Origin: Liquidambar formosana
Taxonomy: Eukaryota; Streptophyta; Magnoliopsida; Saxifragales; Altingiaceae
Assembly: GCA_039720395.1 (NCBI GenBank)
Contig: JBBPBK010000077.1
Coordinates: 186,001 to 250,000 of the forward strand
Direction: 5' to 3'
DNA length: 64,000 nt
The position numbers were made by a program, and so were the translations under genes. The first letter of the stretch is position 1. Each line of letters begins with the position of its first letter. Below the pieces are notes generated by a model, which had not been told where the DNA came from, made no database searches, and saw nothing but the letters and a program-made list of their open reading frames with translations. Below are positions 44,571-56,064 of this stretch, piece after piece.

Positions 44571-45623
44571 AAGGACTTTAATATTGATATTGATGGATAT
44601 ATCGAGGGTCCAAAAATATGGATATATTGGATATATCATTGGATATATCGACAATATCGATATCGTTTTAAAGATATGGTGGATATTATGAGTTAAACAT
44701 GGATATTTTTATTGAAACTCTGGGAAACAATGATTTGGATTCTAATACACAATCTAGCATCAAAATATTGCAATTTAAATATGTATAATATAAATATGTG
44801 TTGCGTAGGGTATATAAAGTGTATTGCGCTGAGAAAATAAATCATATAAACTTATAAAAATTTATCCATTCTTTTTTTCTATAAAGTAAATAAAATAATT
44901 GTTGAAAAGAAGAGAGCAGTCTGCATTCTTTCATACACTAGTGAGTGCATGTGATAGTGTGAAACCAAACTTAGAATAGCATAAGCATATGATCGAAAAT
45001 TTCATTATATATTTATATGCATTATCAAATTGTGGAAGGCAAAAATAGCAGCATCTCATTTTTAAAGTTAAATAAGAGTACTTGCTTCAAAAAGATAGTC
45101 AAAACAAGGAAGAAATGGTCAAATAATTGATGGTTAAAAGGGTAGTAGGAAACAAAAAAGTCAAAAAGTCATGCTTTCATTTGTGATGGGCATGCCGCAT
45201 GCCATGTTTGAACCTAAGACTCCAAAGAGAAGTATTAGAATCTCAACCAACTAGGCTGAGGGTAGAGCGGCAAGTCATGCTTTCATTTATTGCTGACTGA
45301 GTAGTCTAATTGTTCACGTGAAGGGCTGGACAAAGCAACCTGCTCCTAGCAGAAATGCAGCCTTTATTCAGCGTAGAGAAAAAGCAGATGATAAGGGATG
45401 GCAGTGTCGATATCCTCTATATATCGACGAATTTTCGAAAACAAACCAAAGAAACCAGGCGATAAAAGAACAAAATGATATATCTTCGATATATCGACAA
45501 TATCGTTCGATATTCATTTTTTTTCAAAATTTTCTAATACCGCAACAAGATATCGTTTTGACGGGGGGGCGGTAGACAATATATCGACGATATATCATCC
45601 ATATCGTCAACATTAAGGTCCAT
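44571..45623. mobile_element. GATATATCGA-rich MITE, Mutator-like, with visible empty site
   Basis: 1053 bp flanked by GGTCTCTTGC (44561-44570 and 45624-45633). Ends are inverted: AAGGACTTTAATATTGA and, on the complement of the right end, ATGGACCTTAATGTTGA. The matching place in unit 2 (48834-48843) has a single GGTCTCTTGC and no insert. Inner DNA carries no credible ORF. A tRNA-like box pair lies at 45184-45275 on the minus strand. Confidence 0.9.
45184..45275 (-). repeat. tRNA-derived SINE-like remnant
   Basis: The minus strand reads cctagttggttgag (box A-like), then ggttcaaac (box B-like) 20-40 bp on. It lies inside the larger MITE. Weak evidence only. Confidence 0.3.
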
Positions 45624-46029
45624 GGTCTCTTGCCAACACTAGATATCTAGAAGAGACCTAGCATGCCTATAGATATCACAATCCCAGAACCACTGATTCT
45701 TCACATTTTTTTTTTTTTTTTTTCCCCAAAAATCCCAAGGGGTCACCGAAGCAGCCCCTCCCATGCTTTCAGGGACTTATCATAAGGAATCATTCTCATT
45801 GAATGGGTACATATAAACCAATTATAAGAATCCTATGTTTACATTTTTATTTTAAGAACCTATGTTTACTGTGGTTGTGGACCCCTTTAAATTAGGCAGT
45901 ATTTTTGTAGTTTTGTACTGTTTCATGCTTGTGTTGTTGAAGTTCTCATCTGTTCAAGGGAAAAAAGGCCCGGGTAGAACGAAAGAAAATTACATTTCTT
46001 GGGTTTTTTGCAACAATAAATTTTTTTCC

Positions 46030-46160
46030 TAGGTTGAGTGTGTTGTGGCCTGGTGGCACTTTTCCCCTCTATGTGGGGGAGGTTCTAAGTTAAAGTCTTA
46101 GGAATAGTTAGATGATGTTGTAATGAATTTCTCACCCATGTTACCCAAAAGAAAAAAGGA
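46030..46160 (+). repeat. SINE-like sequence, copy in unit 1
   Basis: tggcctggtgg (box A-like), aggttctaagttaaagtc (box B-like), then a body ending gttgtaatgaatttctcaccc and an A-rich tail. The same element is at about 49240-49380 and, more diverged, in the older copy at 56210-56330. Confidence 0.45.
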
Positions 46161-47212
46161 AAAGGTTCATGCTACCTTTACCCTTTCTTTTTGTTTACTT
46201 TACTAATTGACCTATGGATCTTGAGGCCTTGGATGCCTACATCCTTTTTACTTTTTTTTCTAGAGATTTGTCTTCCCAGTTGCTTCTTAAATTGTCTGTC
46301 ACCAGTTTTGCTTGCAGTCAAATCTGCCACCAGTTGTCATAAACTCGTGTGTTGGTATAATGAATTTCTGATCCATATTACCAAAAATGATAACTAGCCA
46401 CCACTATTTGCTTAGCTTCTCCTCACTCTACACCTTGTCATCGCATCTATAATAATAATAAAACTAATAGTTTAGTTACAGGAGTAAAGAACAAATGTAA
46501 CATACTCTGAAAAAATATATTTATCAATTTCCTTGGGACAATAAATAGAAAGAAACATTTGCTTGCAGCCAGCTTGTTGACCATAGTGGATACCAACAAT
46601 CCCAACAATCTCAGCCTGTTGAAACCCTAAAATGGAATTTTGATATCTACCTCAGAGCAACCTAGCTTAACTCTGACCAGAATTTTCCATTTCATCATTT
46701 TGTGACATTCATAAAGTTTTCAATTTGTTATTTTCAATAGCAGTCTAGTTATACAGGTCTTATTTCAGAATTGTTCATTTTTTCCCCATTTGAAGCAGAA
46801 TTAAACCCTCTGTTTATTTGCACCACAAAAATCTGCATGCTCCCCTTCTAGCCTGTCGAGTTTGTTAAGAGTCTACCAATCTTGTATTAAACCAAAAAAA
46901 AAAAAAAAAACCACCCACTTGTAATTGGATTGTAAACAATTATTCTTTAGAAATGCTGTCCACAATTGCCTCATCTAATAAATCTAGGTTGCAGTTCCCA
47001 TTAACCTTGGAACAACTAAGATAACTACTTAGATCTCATAGCTCAAGGCAATGATGAATAAAACTTAAGTTGAAGTACGGATTAATTTACTGAAATAATT
47101 TTCCTGAAGCCCTCAAACTTATGTAATGATGTACAAACTCTAAGTTGAAGTATGGATTAATCTATTGAAATAGTTTGCCTCAAGCCCTGAACTGGAATGA
47201 TGCTACAAATGA

Positions 47213-47746
47213 ATGCATGGAATTGGAAGAATTGGTGATCTTGTTCGATTGAAGAAACTGAGGAAGCTGAGTGTAAACATAGGAAGCGAGACTGTGATCA
47301 GGGAAGGGGAGTTTGCGAATTTTAAAGAGATTCAATGCCTTTGCAGCCTAACAATATCATGGGGTGTAGTTAAAATAGAAAAGGGACAAGAAGACTCGAT
47401 GAAGTCTTTATCATTTCCACCAAAACTAAGCAAACTGGATATCAGATGCATCCCTCAAGGAACGCCACCAGAATGGTTGAAGCCTAGGAAACTGGAAAAA
47501 CTGGAGAAGCTCTATATTAAGGGAGGGAATCTTAGTAGTTTGGATCATGAGGAGACGAACGAGTGGACGGTTGAAATTTTGCTTCTACAGTATCTGAAGA
47601 AATTGGAGATAACAAAGTCGGAAGTGTTGGAGGAGTTTCCTGGGAAGTTGTTTCCTCGGTTACGTTACCTGGAGAAAGTGGAATGTGGCAAGATTGAAGG
47701 AAATGAAGATGATATTGTGTGGGAGTGGAACAAAGACAGAGGATAA
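47213..47746 (+). pseudogene. 5'-truncated copy of the RPP13-like LRR gene
   Basis: From residue RIGDLVRLKKLRKLSVNIGS onward it parallels the C-terminal 180 residues of the gene at 41279 (IREGEFANFKEIQCLCSLTI, SLSFPPKLSKLDIR, KLYIKGGNLSSLD). The first few codons (MHGIG) come from the other side of the duplication junction. A small deletion near the end shifts frame to an earlier stop (NKDRG). There is no promoter or N-terminal domain, so it is most likely inert, though it could make a short LRR peptide. Confidence 0.88.
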
Positions 47747-49239
47747 GGAAGGTGATACATAATTTATGATCAAGTGAGTAAATTCCTCTTAGATACTGCT
47801 GCTTGCTTTGCTTTGGTTGTGCTTTTCATTCTTAGTATCCATATAATTATATTAAGCTACTTCTAAATGCTCTGCAGAACATGTAATTTATGCTTTGACA
47901 GAATATTTTTAAGAAATATGGAGACTGGCTATTTCGAAAGAATATTTTTCAGTGGAATGTATTACATATAAGAGGAAAATAAATTAATTTTGATCATATC
48001 GAAAAAGAATTTTCTTTTCCCAAAGATAATTAAGGAGACATGATAAATTTTCCCAAGCTTACTGAAATATTTGTGGACATCAATGAATAGAGGAGGAAAA
48101 AAAAAAAACAAAAAAAAATCCAGTGAAACTTCACCTAGAAACATTTCCCATCAAAATGATCAGAAAAGAAAAATACAATGGACAATAAAGAACACCCATC
48201 ACTATGCTTGAGTTCCAAACAATAGAGTAGTTTGCCTCATTTGAAAGACTGCTTTTGGTAGAACAAAGCCAGTTAATTGCTTTAAAAAAATGAAAAAGAA
48301 AAAAAAGCCAGTTAATCCTCTGGTGCAAGGAAGTTTAGAAACATTGAATAATTTTAATCAATCTAAAGTAGACTAATGTCTAATAGTGGTCTCAATGTCG
48401 AATCACCAAGGTCAATTAGCAGCCCTAGTACCAACTGTATGTAAGCCCAGACCTATCAATCACTCATCTACTCGATCGTAGTTTGTGGTAGGACAATCAA
48501 TTTATCTAAGTCTCTTTATTTTCATAATTCAGTAGCTAGTTCTTTTAATCTTTTCTTTTCTACTTTCTGATAAGCACCTAGTTCTTTTGATCATTTAAAG
48601 GATGTATGTTACATTGAATGGGTACATATAAACCAACATTAGCTGTCTCTTCTGATATCTCAAATATACTTTTATGTCATTTATCTGAAGGGAAATTTAT
48701 TTATTTATTTTAAATTTTTTGGGTCATATTTTTTCGCATTCTTGTACATGGTAGGATTAAATGCTGCAACCCTCTAGACTGCTGGAGAGGCAGCAAAAAA
48801 TCATTATCTGGAAGTTCATATTTTCATTCAGCTGGTCTCTTGCCAACACTAGATATCTAGAAGAGACCCAGCATGCCTTGAGATATCACAATCCCAGAAC
48901 CTCTGATTCTTCACATTTTATTTTATTTTTTGCCCAATTATCCCAAGGGGTCGCCGAAGCAGCCCCTCCCACACTTTCCGGGAGTTTATCATAAGGAATC
49001 ATTCTGATTGAATGGGTACATATAAACCAATTATAAGAATCCTATGTTTACATTTTTATTTTAAGAACCTGTGTTTACTGTGGTTTGTTGACCCCTTCAA
49101 ATTAGGCAGTATTTTTGTAGTATTGTACTATTTCATGCTTTTGTTGTTGAAGTTCTCATCTGTTCAAGGGAAAAAAGGCCTGGGTAGAACGAAAGAAAAT
49201 TACATTTCTTGGGTTTTTTGCAACCATAAATTTTTTCCT

Positions 49240-49380
49240 AGGTTGATTGCGTTGTGGCGTGGTGGCACTTTTCCCCTCTATGTGGGGGAGGTAAGAGGTT
49301 CTAGGTTAAAGTCTTAGGAATAGTTAGATGATGTTGTAATGAATTTCTCACCCATATTACCCAAAAGAAAAAAGGAAAAG
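49240..49380 (+). repeat. SINE-like sequence, copy in unit 2
   Basis: Parallel to 46030-46160: tggcgtggtggcac, aggttctaggttaaagtc and an A-rich tail. Confidence 0.45.
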
Positions 49381-50024
49381 GTTCATGCTACCTTTACCCT
49401 TTTTTTTTGTCTACTTTACTAATTGACCTATGGATCTTGAGGTCTTGGATGCCTACATCCTTTTTACTTTTCTTGTTAGAGATTTGTCTTCCTAGTTGCT
49501 TCTTAAATTGTTTGTCACCGGTTTTGCTTGCAGTCAAATCTGCCACCAGTTGTCATAAACTCAGTATGTTGGTATTATGAATTTCTGATCCATATTACCA
49601 AAAATGATAACTAGCCACTGCTATTTGCTTAGCTTCTCCTCACACTACACCTTCTTGTCATCGCATCTATTAGATTCCCTGCAATAATGCAAATCCTGGG
49701 AAAAAAAGCCCATCACAAATCTTGGATTCCCCTTGACAATGCAAATCCTGTGAAAACCCGAGCAAATTGTGCCCACATTGCTAGCGCTTCTGAATCATGT
49801 CATGCGGCTCTCTATCAGATAAGCTATCCTGAGAAATAAAGAAAACCCACTAGTGTCGTTACCTCTGAATATGGTTCAATGGTGTTGGCAAACAAATCGT
49901 GAAAAAGAATCCAATCAAGGTTGACCCCAAAGAGGTTGGCATTGGGTCAGGCTGGGCCAGGCTACTTTTGAGCCAATTTATTTTTTAGGCCAGGCCTGGG
50001 CTGGGGTAATCGGGTTTACATTGT

Positions 50025-51080
50025 GGGAGCGGCTGTTGCAAAGCCCCAAAGTTATAACTTGCCCCCACCTTATTTCCCAACCCCCCAAATTTACACACCC
50101 ACCCCTCTCAAAGACTAAAATACCCCTCCTTCTCACCCACCTCTCTTACCCACCCCAAACCCCATACCGGCGAGAAGAAGAAGAAGAAGAGACGGCGACG
50201 GCATCAGCCTGCCTTCTCTTCTTCTTCTTCTCTCTGTCCTTCTTCCTCTTCTCTCTTCTTCTCCTCTTCTTTCTTTCTTTCTTTCCTTTTTTTTTTTGTC
50301 AGATCTGCGTTTCCGGGATCCATTTTTTCCGGCGACGGTGCTTCTTCTCCTTCTCTCTTCTTCTCCTCTGCTTTCTTTCTTTCTTTCTTTCTTTCCTTTT
50401 TATTTTTTTTTTATTTTTTTAACCTCCTCTGCTGGTCAGATTTGTGTTTTCCGGCATCCATTTTTTCCGGTGACGGTGCTTCTTCTTCTCTCTGTCCTTC
50501 TTCCTCTTCTCTCTTTTTCTCCTCTTCTTTCTTTCTTTCTTTCTTTCTTTCCTCATTTTTTTTTTTTCCTCTGCTGGTCAAATCTGTGTGTTTTCTGGCG
50601 AGGGCCTCCATTTTTTTAGGCGACGCCTCCATTTTTTCTGCCGACGGGAGGAAAAAAATAAAATAAAATAAAATAATAATAATAATAATAATAATAAAGA
50701 AAGAAAGAAAGAAAGAAGAGGGAAGAGGAGGAAGGAAGAAGAGGGGTGCTCGCCGTCGACGAGAGAGGGGTGCAGGAGAGGGTTCTGGGAAAAAAAAAAA
50801 AAAAAGAAAAAAAGAAGAGGAGAAGAGGGAAGAAGAGGAAGGAGAAGAGGTAAGAGGGGGTGTGGCCTTACCAAGAGAGAAGAAGAGCGAAGAGGGGGTG
50901 TGGTGATCGCCGTTGCCGGTGGGGTGGGGTGCCGGAGAGAGTTGCCGGTGGGGAGGGGTGCGGGAGAGGGGAGGGGTGGGGTACTTAAGCCCTTTTTGGT
51001 AATTTTGTATGATAATTTTTTTAATTAAAAAATATGAGGGGTCAACTTATAATTTTGGGGGGTTGCAATAGCCGTTCCCG
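50025..51080. mobile_element. Non-autonomous Mutator-like element
   Basis: Inverted ends: GGGAGCGGCTGTTGCAAAGC on the left, and on the complement of the right end GGGAACGGCTATTGCAACCC. They continue as ccaaa-ttataa-ttg for about 45 bp. It is flanked by TACATTGT (50017-50024 and 51081-51088), 9 bp with one mismatch. The interior is CT/GA-rich with several ccggcgacgg/ccgtcgacg blocks and tttc/gaaa microsatellites. All long frames there are low-complexity shadows. Confidence 0.75.
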
Positions 51081-51088
51081 TACATTGT

Positions 51089-52320
51089 TCATTGAGTCGA
51101 GCTTTTTAAAATTTCTAAAGCCCAAGCCAATCGAAAAAGCATGGACGACTAGTGATGGATTTCCTTTGTAGGTTCAACACAAGTATATTTTCCTTTTTCT
51201 TGGCTTTGCAATTATTTACCTCTGTCTTTGGTTTTTTTGGTACATTGGGAGGGGTTTAAACTCCTAACCTATCCTACTCCTACCCTTATCCCCACCCTCC
51301 TTCACCACTAGGCTAACCCCAATGCCTTTTTACCTGTGTCTTTTTTACGCATGAGCTTCTCAGACCACCGCGCAATGTAAAACAATATTTCTATATGTGA
51401 GGTGGTGTGAGCAGAACAAAGAGATGATCAGGTGAATTTTCTTGTGTATGGTGTGGGGGTGTGACCTCCTATACAGAATTCTTATAAAGGCTATATATCT
51501 GACATTGTCCTAGTATCCGCAAATTTTTTAAAATTTTTTTTAGAGAATATATGGTAATCCTTAGCCTACTATGATTGAGGTTTGGGCCTAGATATCCCTA
51601 GCGATGGAGGAGATCATCCGAAGTCAAGATGCCAAGATTCAATCATGAGACTTCTAGCTTATGAGCTGTGATCCTAACCGTTTGAGCAATGTTAACAGAC
51701 CGTATTAGTATTGCCAGATTACCTAACATATTCCATATGAAAAGTGTCTATTTGGTTACAAATATTAAAAAATAAAGATGAAACTAATATTAGACTATGA
51801 AAATATCTAATCCCAAACTTGCCTCGAGCCAAAGTTGAACTTGAAACCATTGATAATTGTTTCAAGTCCTCTAGCCACTTCTCTACAATTCATGAGCTAC
51901 TATCCACAAAAGCTAAGGAATATCATATTCACCTCTTAACAAAAATAACAAATCCTGTAGCCGCTCATCTCCTTGACTTCGAAAGATCACCTATTCCAAA
52001 AACAACAAAGCTGCCCAACCTTCGACTAATACAGAAGAAACTGACTGTTCCTACCATTGGCATCTATGATAGATAAGGCTCACTCCTGCAGAAGATAACA
52101 GACAGGCATAAAATAAGCAGCAGACAGAGAAGGGCAAAAAAACAGAACACAAACTTACAATGGAGAAGGCAACCAAATCTTAGTAAGCCTACTCAGGGTC
52201 ACTTGTTAATCTGATGACTATATTGTAATCAGCAATTCCAAGCTTTGCCTTCTAGGATAGACGTCAAAATTGTCCATGGTAGATGTTGGTTTTATAAAGG
52301 ATGACTAAACGTCAAGTACA
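51089..52320. other. Non-coding DNA of unit 2
   Basis: At 51238-51335 the minus strand carries ttagcctagtggtgaa (box A-like) and aggagtttaaacccc (box B-like), a tRNA-derived SINE-like piece. A frame at 51819-52076 (85 codons) has no known domain. Otherwise nothing is seen. Confidence 0.35.
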
Positions 52321-53058
52321 TTGAAAAAATAATAATAATAATAAAACAAATAGTTTAGTTACAGGAGTGAAGAACAAATGTAACATACTCATAAAAAATA
52401 TATTTATCGATTTCCTTGGAACAATAAAGAGAAAGAAACATTTGCTTGCAGCCAGCTTGTTGACCATAGTGGATACCAACAACCCCAACAACCCCAACAC
52501 CCTCAGCCTGTTGAAAACCTAAAATGGAATTTTGATATCTACCTCAGAGCAACCTAGCTTAACTCTGACCAGAATTTTCCATTTCATCATTTCGTGACAT
52601 TCATAAAGTTTTCGATTTGTTATTTTCAATAGCAGTCTAGTTATACAGGTCTTACTTCAGAATTGTTCAGTTTTTTCTCATTCAAAGCAGAATTAAACCC
52701 TCTGTTTATTTGCACCACAAAAATCTGCATGCCCCCCTTCTAGCCTGTAGAGTTTGTTGAGAGTCTACCAATCTTGTATTAAACCAAAAAAATAAAAACC
52801 CACTTATAATTGCGTTGTAAACAATTATCCTTTTGAAATACTGTCCACAATTGCCTCATCCAATAAATCTAGGTTGCAGTTCCCATTAACCTTGGAACAA
52901 CTAAGATAACTACTTAGATCTCATAGCTCAAGGCAATGATGAATAAAACTTAAGTTGAAGTACGGATTAATTTACTGAAATAATTTTCCTGGAGCCCTCA
53001 ACTTCTGTAATGATGAATAAACTCAAAGTTGAAGTATGGATTAATCTACTGAAATAGT

Positions 53059-53506
53059 TTGCCTCAAGCCCTGAACTGGAATGATGCTACAAATGAATGC
53101 ATGGAATTGGAAGATGTTCCTTTTCATTTCAAACGTCCATGTCTCTTTACTGATCTGCCACATACGACCTGCTCTTCCCTATTCACTAACAGACCCTCTT
53201 ATACCTCTAGGAAACAAGCAAAACGTCTAGATGCACGTTCTTTCCTTCTTCATCCATGATACAATTGAAATCCCCCTAAGACATAACCATGATGCTAGAA
53301 ATGAATGCATTTCTCGCTTCCTTAAAAAACTCAGAGGTTGCTGTCATGCTTTCATTGTTACAGCTCAGCGACTGCAGAAAGATGTTAGACATTCTTCTCA
53401 TACAACAGCTAAATTTCGAAATGAAATGTTCATGCATGATGGTCTAATCTTAGAGCAGATCTATGGGAATCAGGGTGTAAATCTGAAATTGTATACATTT
53501 TACTAA
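53059..53506 (+). other. Unidentified coding-like stretch at the duplication end
   Basis: Two successive frames (53059-53259 and 53231-53506) have non-repetitive composition, for example VPFHFKRPCLFTDLPHTTCS and FLKKLRGCCHAFIVTAQRLQ, separated by a stop. I recognise no family. It begins within the duplicated segment and continues past its right breakpoint, so the breakpoint may cut an old gene. Confidence 0.2.
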
Positions 53507-55419
53507 TTACAGATCTACATAAGAAACATTGTATAAAAATTTGACAGTTTGATTTGATTAGTGTAAAACAAAAATACAATAAGATTGTACCCTTACGAGG
53601 GAATCTGACTTAACCTGAAAGGTGAGTCTGTTTTTCACCCCCTAAAAAACTTCCAATCCAAATCAAATTTCAGCGGAATAAGAATTCATATTTCCTGTAC
53701 CCCTTCTATCTCGTAACGTGACACTCAATCCCTCGACAACTGAAGTACATTTCCTGCACACTTTGTTGCTTGCACACACAAATTCGCTTAAGAAAACTAA
53801 CAAAGTCGCTGCATAAAATAGATTTGCTTTCTCTGTAAGTTTCTAATTACATTATAACTGATGCTATATATACTATTTTTTATACAATTAAGTAAGCTTT
53901 GAATCCAATTGCAAGAGTAAGCCTTTGATGCAACTGCCAATGCAAGCTTATTTTCTAAAATTGGAACAGCTATCTATCATCAGGAATTTAATCCTGTAAT
54001 TAGCATAGAGGGTTTACAAGATTTTCTACACTTGCTCTACAATTGGAACAGCTATCTATCATCAAGAAATTAATCCTGTTATTATCCCAGAGGGCTACAA
54101 GATTGTCTGCAAAAACAAACCCTCAACATCTTCTCTGATTCTGTACACTTAAAGTTGGCATTGTGTCATAAATGATGATATACAGTTTTAAACAACATGT
54201 ACGTTCATCTTATCAAAACAAAACATGTACGTTCTCACCCAGAGCGACAGTGGCAAAGGATTAAATTTCCATGCCAAATATCTCAACCTCACTTCTCTCG
54301 TGATTGTAAGTCCACATGGCAAAGAAGTACACAAAACCAGCTGTAACCTTTTTGTTTTGTTTTTTTTTTCCAAGTTAACATAACCTAGACATCCACACCC
54401 AGAGTGACAGTAGCAAGACCAAAGCAAGATACAACCAGACACCTCAAAAGGGCCTAACCTTTGTGGAGAACCAGTTGTAACATACAGAGCAAAAAAGTAA
54501 CAGAACTGTCCGAAAAGGCCCCTCACCTGAGCTTCTTGGAGTCCAATAGTAAATAAATAAATAAATAAATTAGAAGAAACCTCAACGCATAAAAATTTCC
54601 ACATCAATATCCTGTTCCTTCTTCTTCTTCTTTCTTTCTTTCTTTCTTTCTTTTTTTTTTTCCCAAGAAATCCTATGCACATTTGATGCCCACTAGTAAC
54701 ATGGATCAACTGCTTTTGCATGTGAAAGGAAAATGAGGAAACTTAGGAGATTAAGATATAATTTGATGGAATTTAAAAACCAGCATTAGGTTTTAATTGT
54801 CATTTTCTTTTTCCCTAGAGAATTTTTTCTAGTACTAGAGAAAAGAAAAGGAAAAAAAATCATTTTTCTTTAAATTCCTCGAGAAAAGTAAAAATAATGT
54901 AGAAAAATTTATATATACCTCAATAGGGGATAGCGTGACAAATTTGGCATTGCGGAACTGTCGGAGCACATCAATAAGTAAGGCTGCTCCAATGTGTGCA
55001 AAAACCCATCAATCCGCCCAATTCGAACCAACCCGAGCTCCACGGGTGAGCCCACTTGACTTGGTGGGTGGGTAGTAGGTTCATTTTTTATTTTTAAGCG
55101 AGTTTATGGATGGATTGTAGGTGTGCAATTAAAAAACCGATTATAATCCACCTACTCGCATAGTATTATTAAGTAATGATAACAAGATAAAAATGATTAA
55201 ATAACAAACAAATAAAATCCCTCAAAGCTGTTGTTCCTTCTAAATTTTTACATTTTTCCTTTTTCTTTGTTATTCTTATAAAATATACACAATAAACAAA
55301 ACATATGATTAAATAACTTATAAAAACATAAGAAAAATTATATAAAAAGAATGAGCGTGGCTCAACTAAAAGCCCCTAATTTGCAAACCCACTCGCAATC
55401 CATCCACCAATCTGATTTG
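53507..55419. other. Intergenic DNA
   Basis: A roughly 80-bp segment holding ggaacagctatctatcatca is duplicated at about 53965 and 54046. A tttc/cttt repeat lies at 54618-54660. The 177-codon minus frame at 54188-54721 crosses these low-complexity runs and is not credible. Confidence 0.45.
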
Positions 55420-55502
55420 AAGTGTGAATTGAAATCGTCCAATCATTATGGATGAATGTGAAGTGTGAATTGAAATCGTCCAATCATTATGGATGAATGT
55501 GG
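55420..55502. repeat. 41-bp tandem duplication
   Basis: agtgtgaattgaaatcgtcc...atgaatgtg occurs twice in direct succession, starting at 55421 and 55462, with near-perfect identity. Confidence 0.9.
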
Positions 55503-55515
55503 ATGAAAAATTATC

Positions 55516-55734
55516 TCACCCGATAACCTCAAACCCAATCCAACCCGACCATGACCACCCAACAATAAGATTTTGAGCGAATCTTCGCAGCTCATTGCTT
55601 GTGTGACATGTAGCCAGATCCATATCCACTTCCTCCAGAGAAGAAGAGTCATCCACGGACAACGCTTCAGGAGAAAAACCTCGAAGGTTGACTGACAGAT
55701 TGAAGCTTGGGCGCCGACACAACAAACTTTCACT
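55516..55734 (-). other. Unidentified exon-like frame
   Basis: About 70 codons reading SLLCRRPSFNLSVNLRGFSP and SVDDSSSLEEVDMDLATCHT, with composition like real protein. No family recognised and no flanking exons found. Confidence 0.2.
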
Positions 55735-56064
55735 CTAAAAAGTGAGAATATGAATAGGAGGTGTTCAGGTGGGCCAGCTTAGGAGCAGATATATTTATGA
55801 ATATTTATTAAGGCTTTCGTGGGGACTCGACAGTCAAATAAGGAGAGATTTTCTAGATTTCGGCAGTTAGAGAAGATATCCAAGCACTTTGGGGTGTGGC
55901 TGTTTATTATATAATCACTTTTTTTAGTTTAAAAATGATTATAATTTAGATTATTAAATAAAATTAAAAGTTATTTAGATTTTAAAAATGATTTTGAACT
56001 ATTTAAAAGTTTAGTCAAACAGGATTAAAGGTGCATTTGGATGTGAATTTTATAATCGTGTACT

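Larger units (their letters stand above)
42829..47228 (+). repeat. Tandem duplication, unit 1
   Basis: Runs from agaattggtgatcttg in the LRR gene through its 3' flank to aatgcatggaattgga. It matches 47229-53115 in order. It differs by a 1053-bp MITE insertion (44571-45623) and by lacking the sequence that lies at 49676-52320 in unit 2. Confidence 0.9.
47229..53115 (+). repeat. Tandem duplication, unit 2
   Basis: Copy of 42829-47228 in the same order. It retains the empty MITE site at 48834 and has 2.6 kb of extra sequence at 49676-52320, part of which also occurs in the older copy near 56640-56960. That part is therefore ancestral and was lost from unit 1. Confidence 0.88.

Noticed and set aside
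45318..45575. 85-codon frame inside the MITE as an encoded protein
   Set aside because: It spans gatatatcga repeats and has no conserved motif. Its position inside a non-autonomous element makes it chance.
50021..50874. Several 70-130 codon frames on both strands
   Set aside because: All are translations of CT/GA tracts inside a Mutator-like element, rich in S, F, L or E, K, R. No protein signal.
54188..54721. 177-codon minus-strand frame as a gene
   Set aside because: It translates tttc/cttt microsatellite and A/T runs (KKKKKERKKERRRRR), has no domain, and lies among short duplications.
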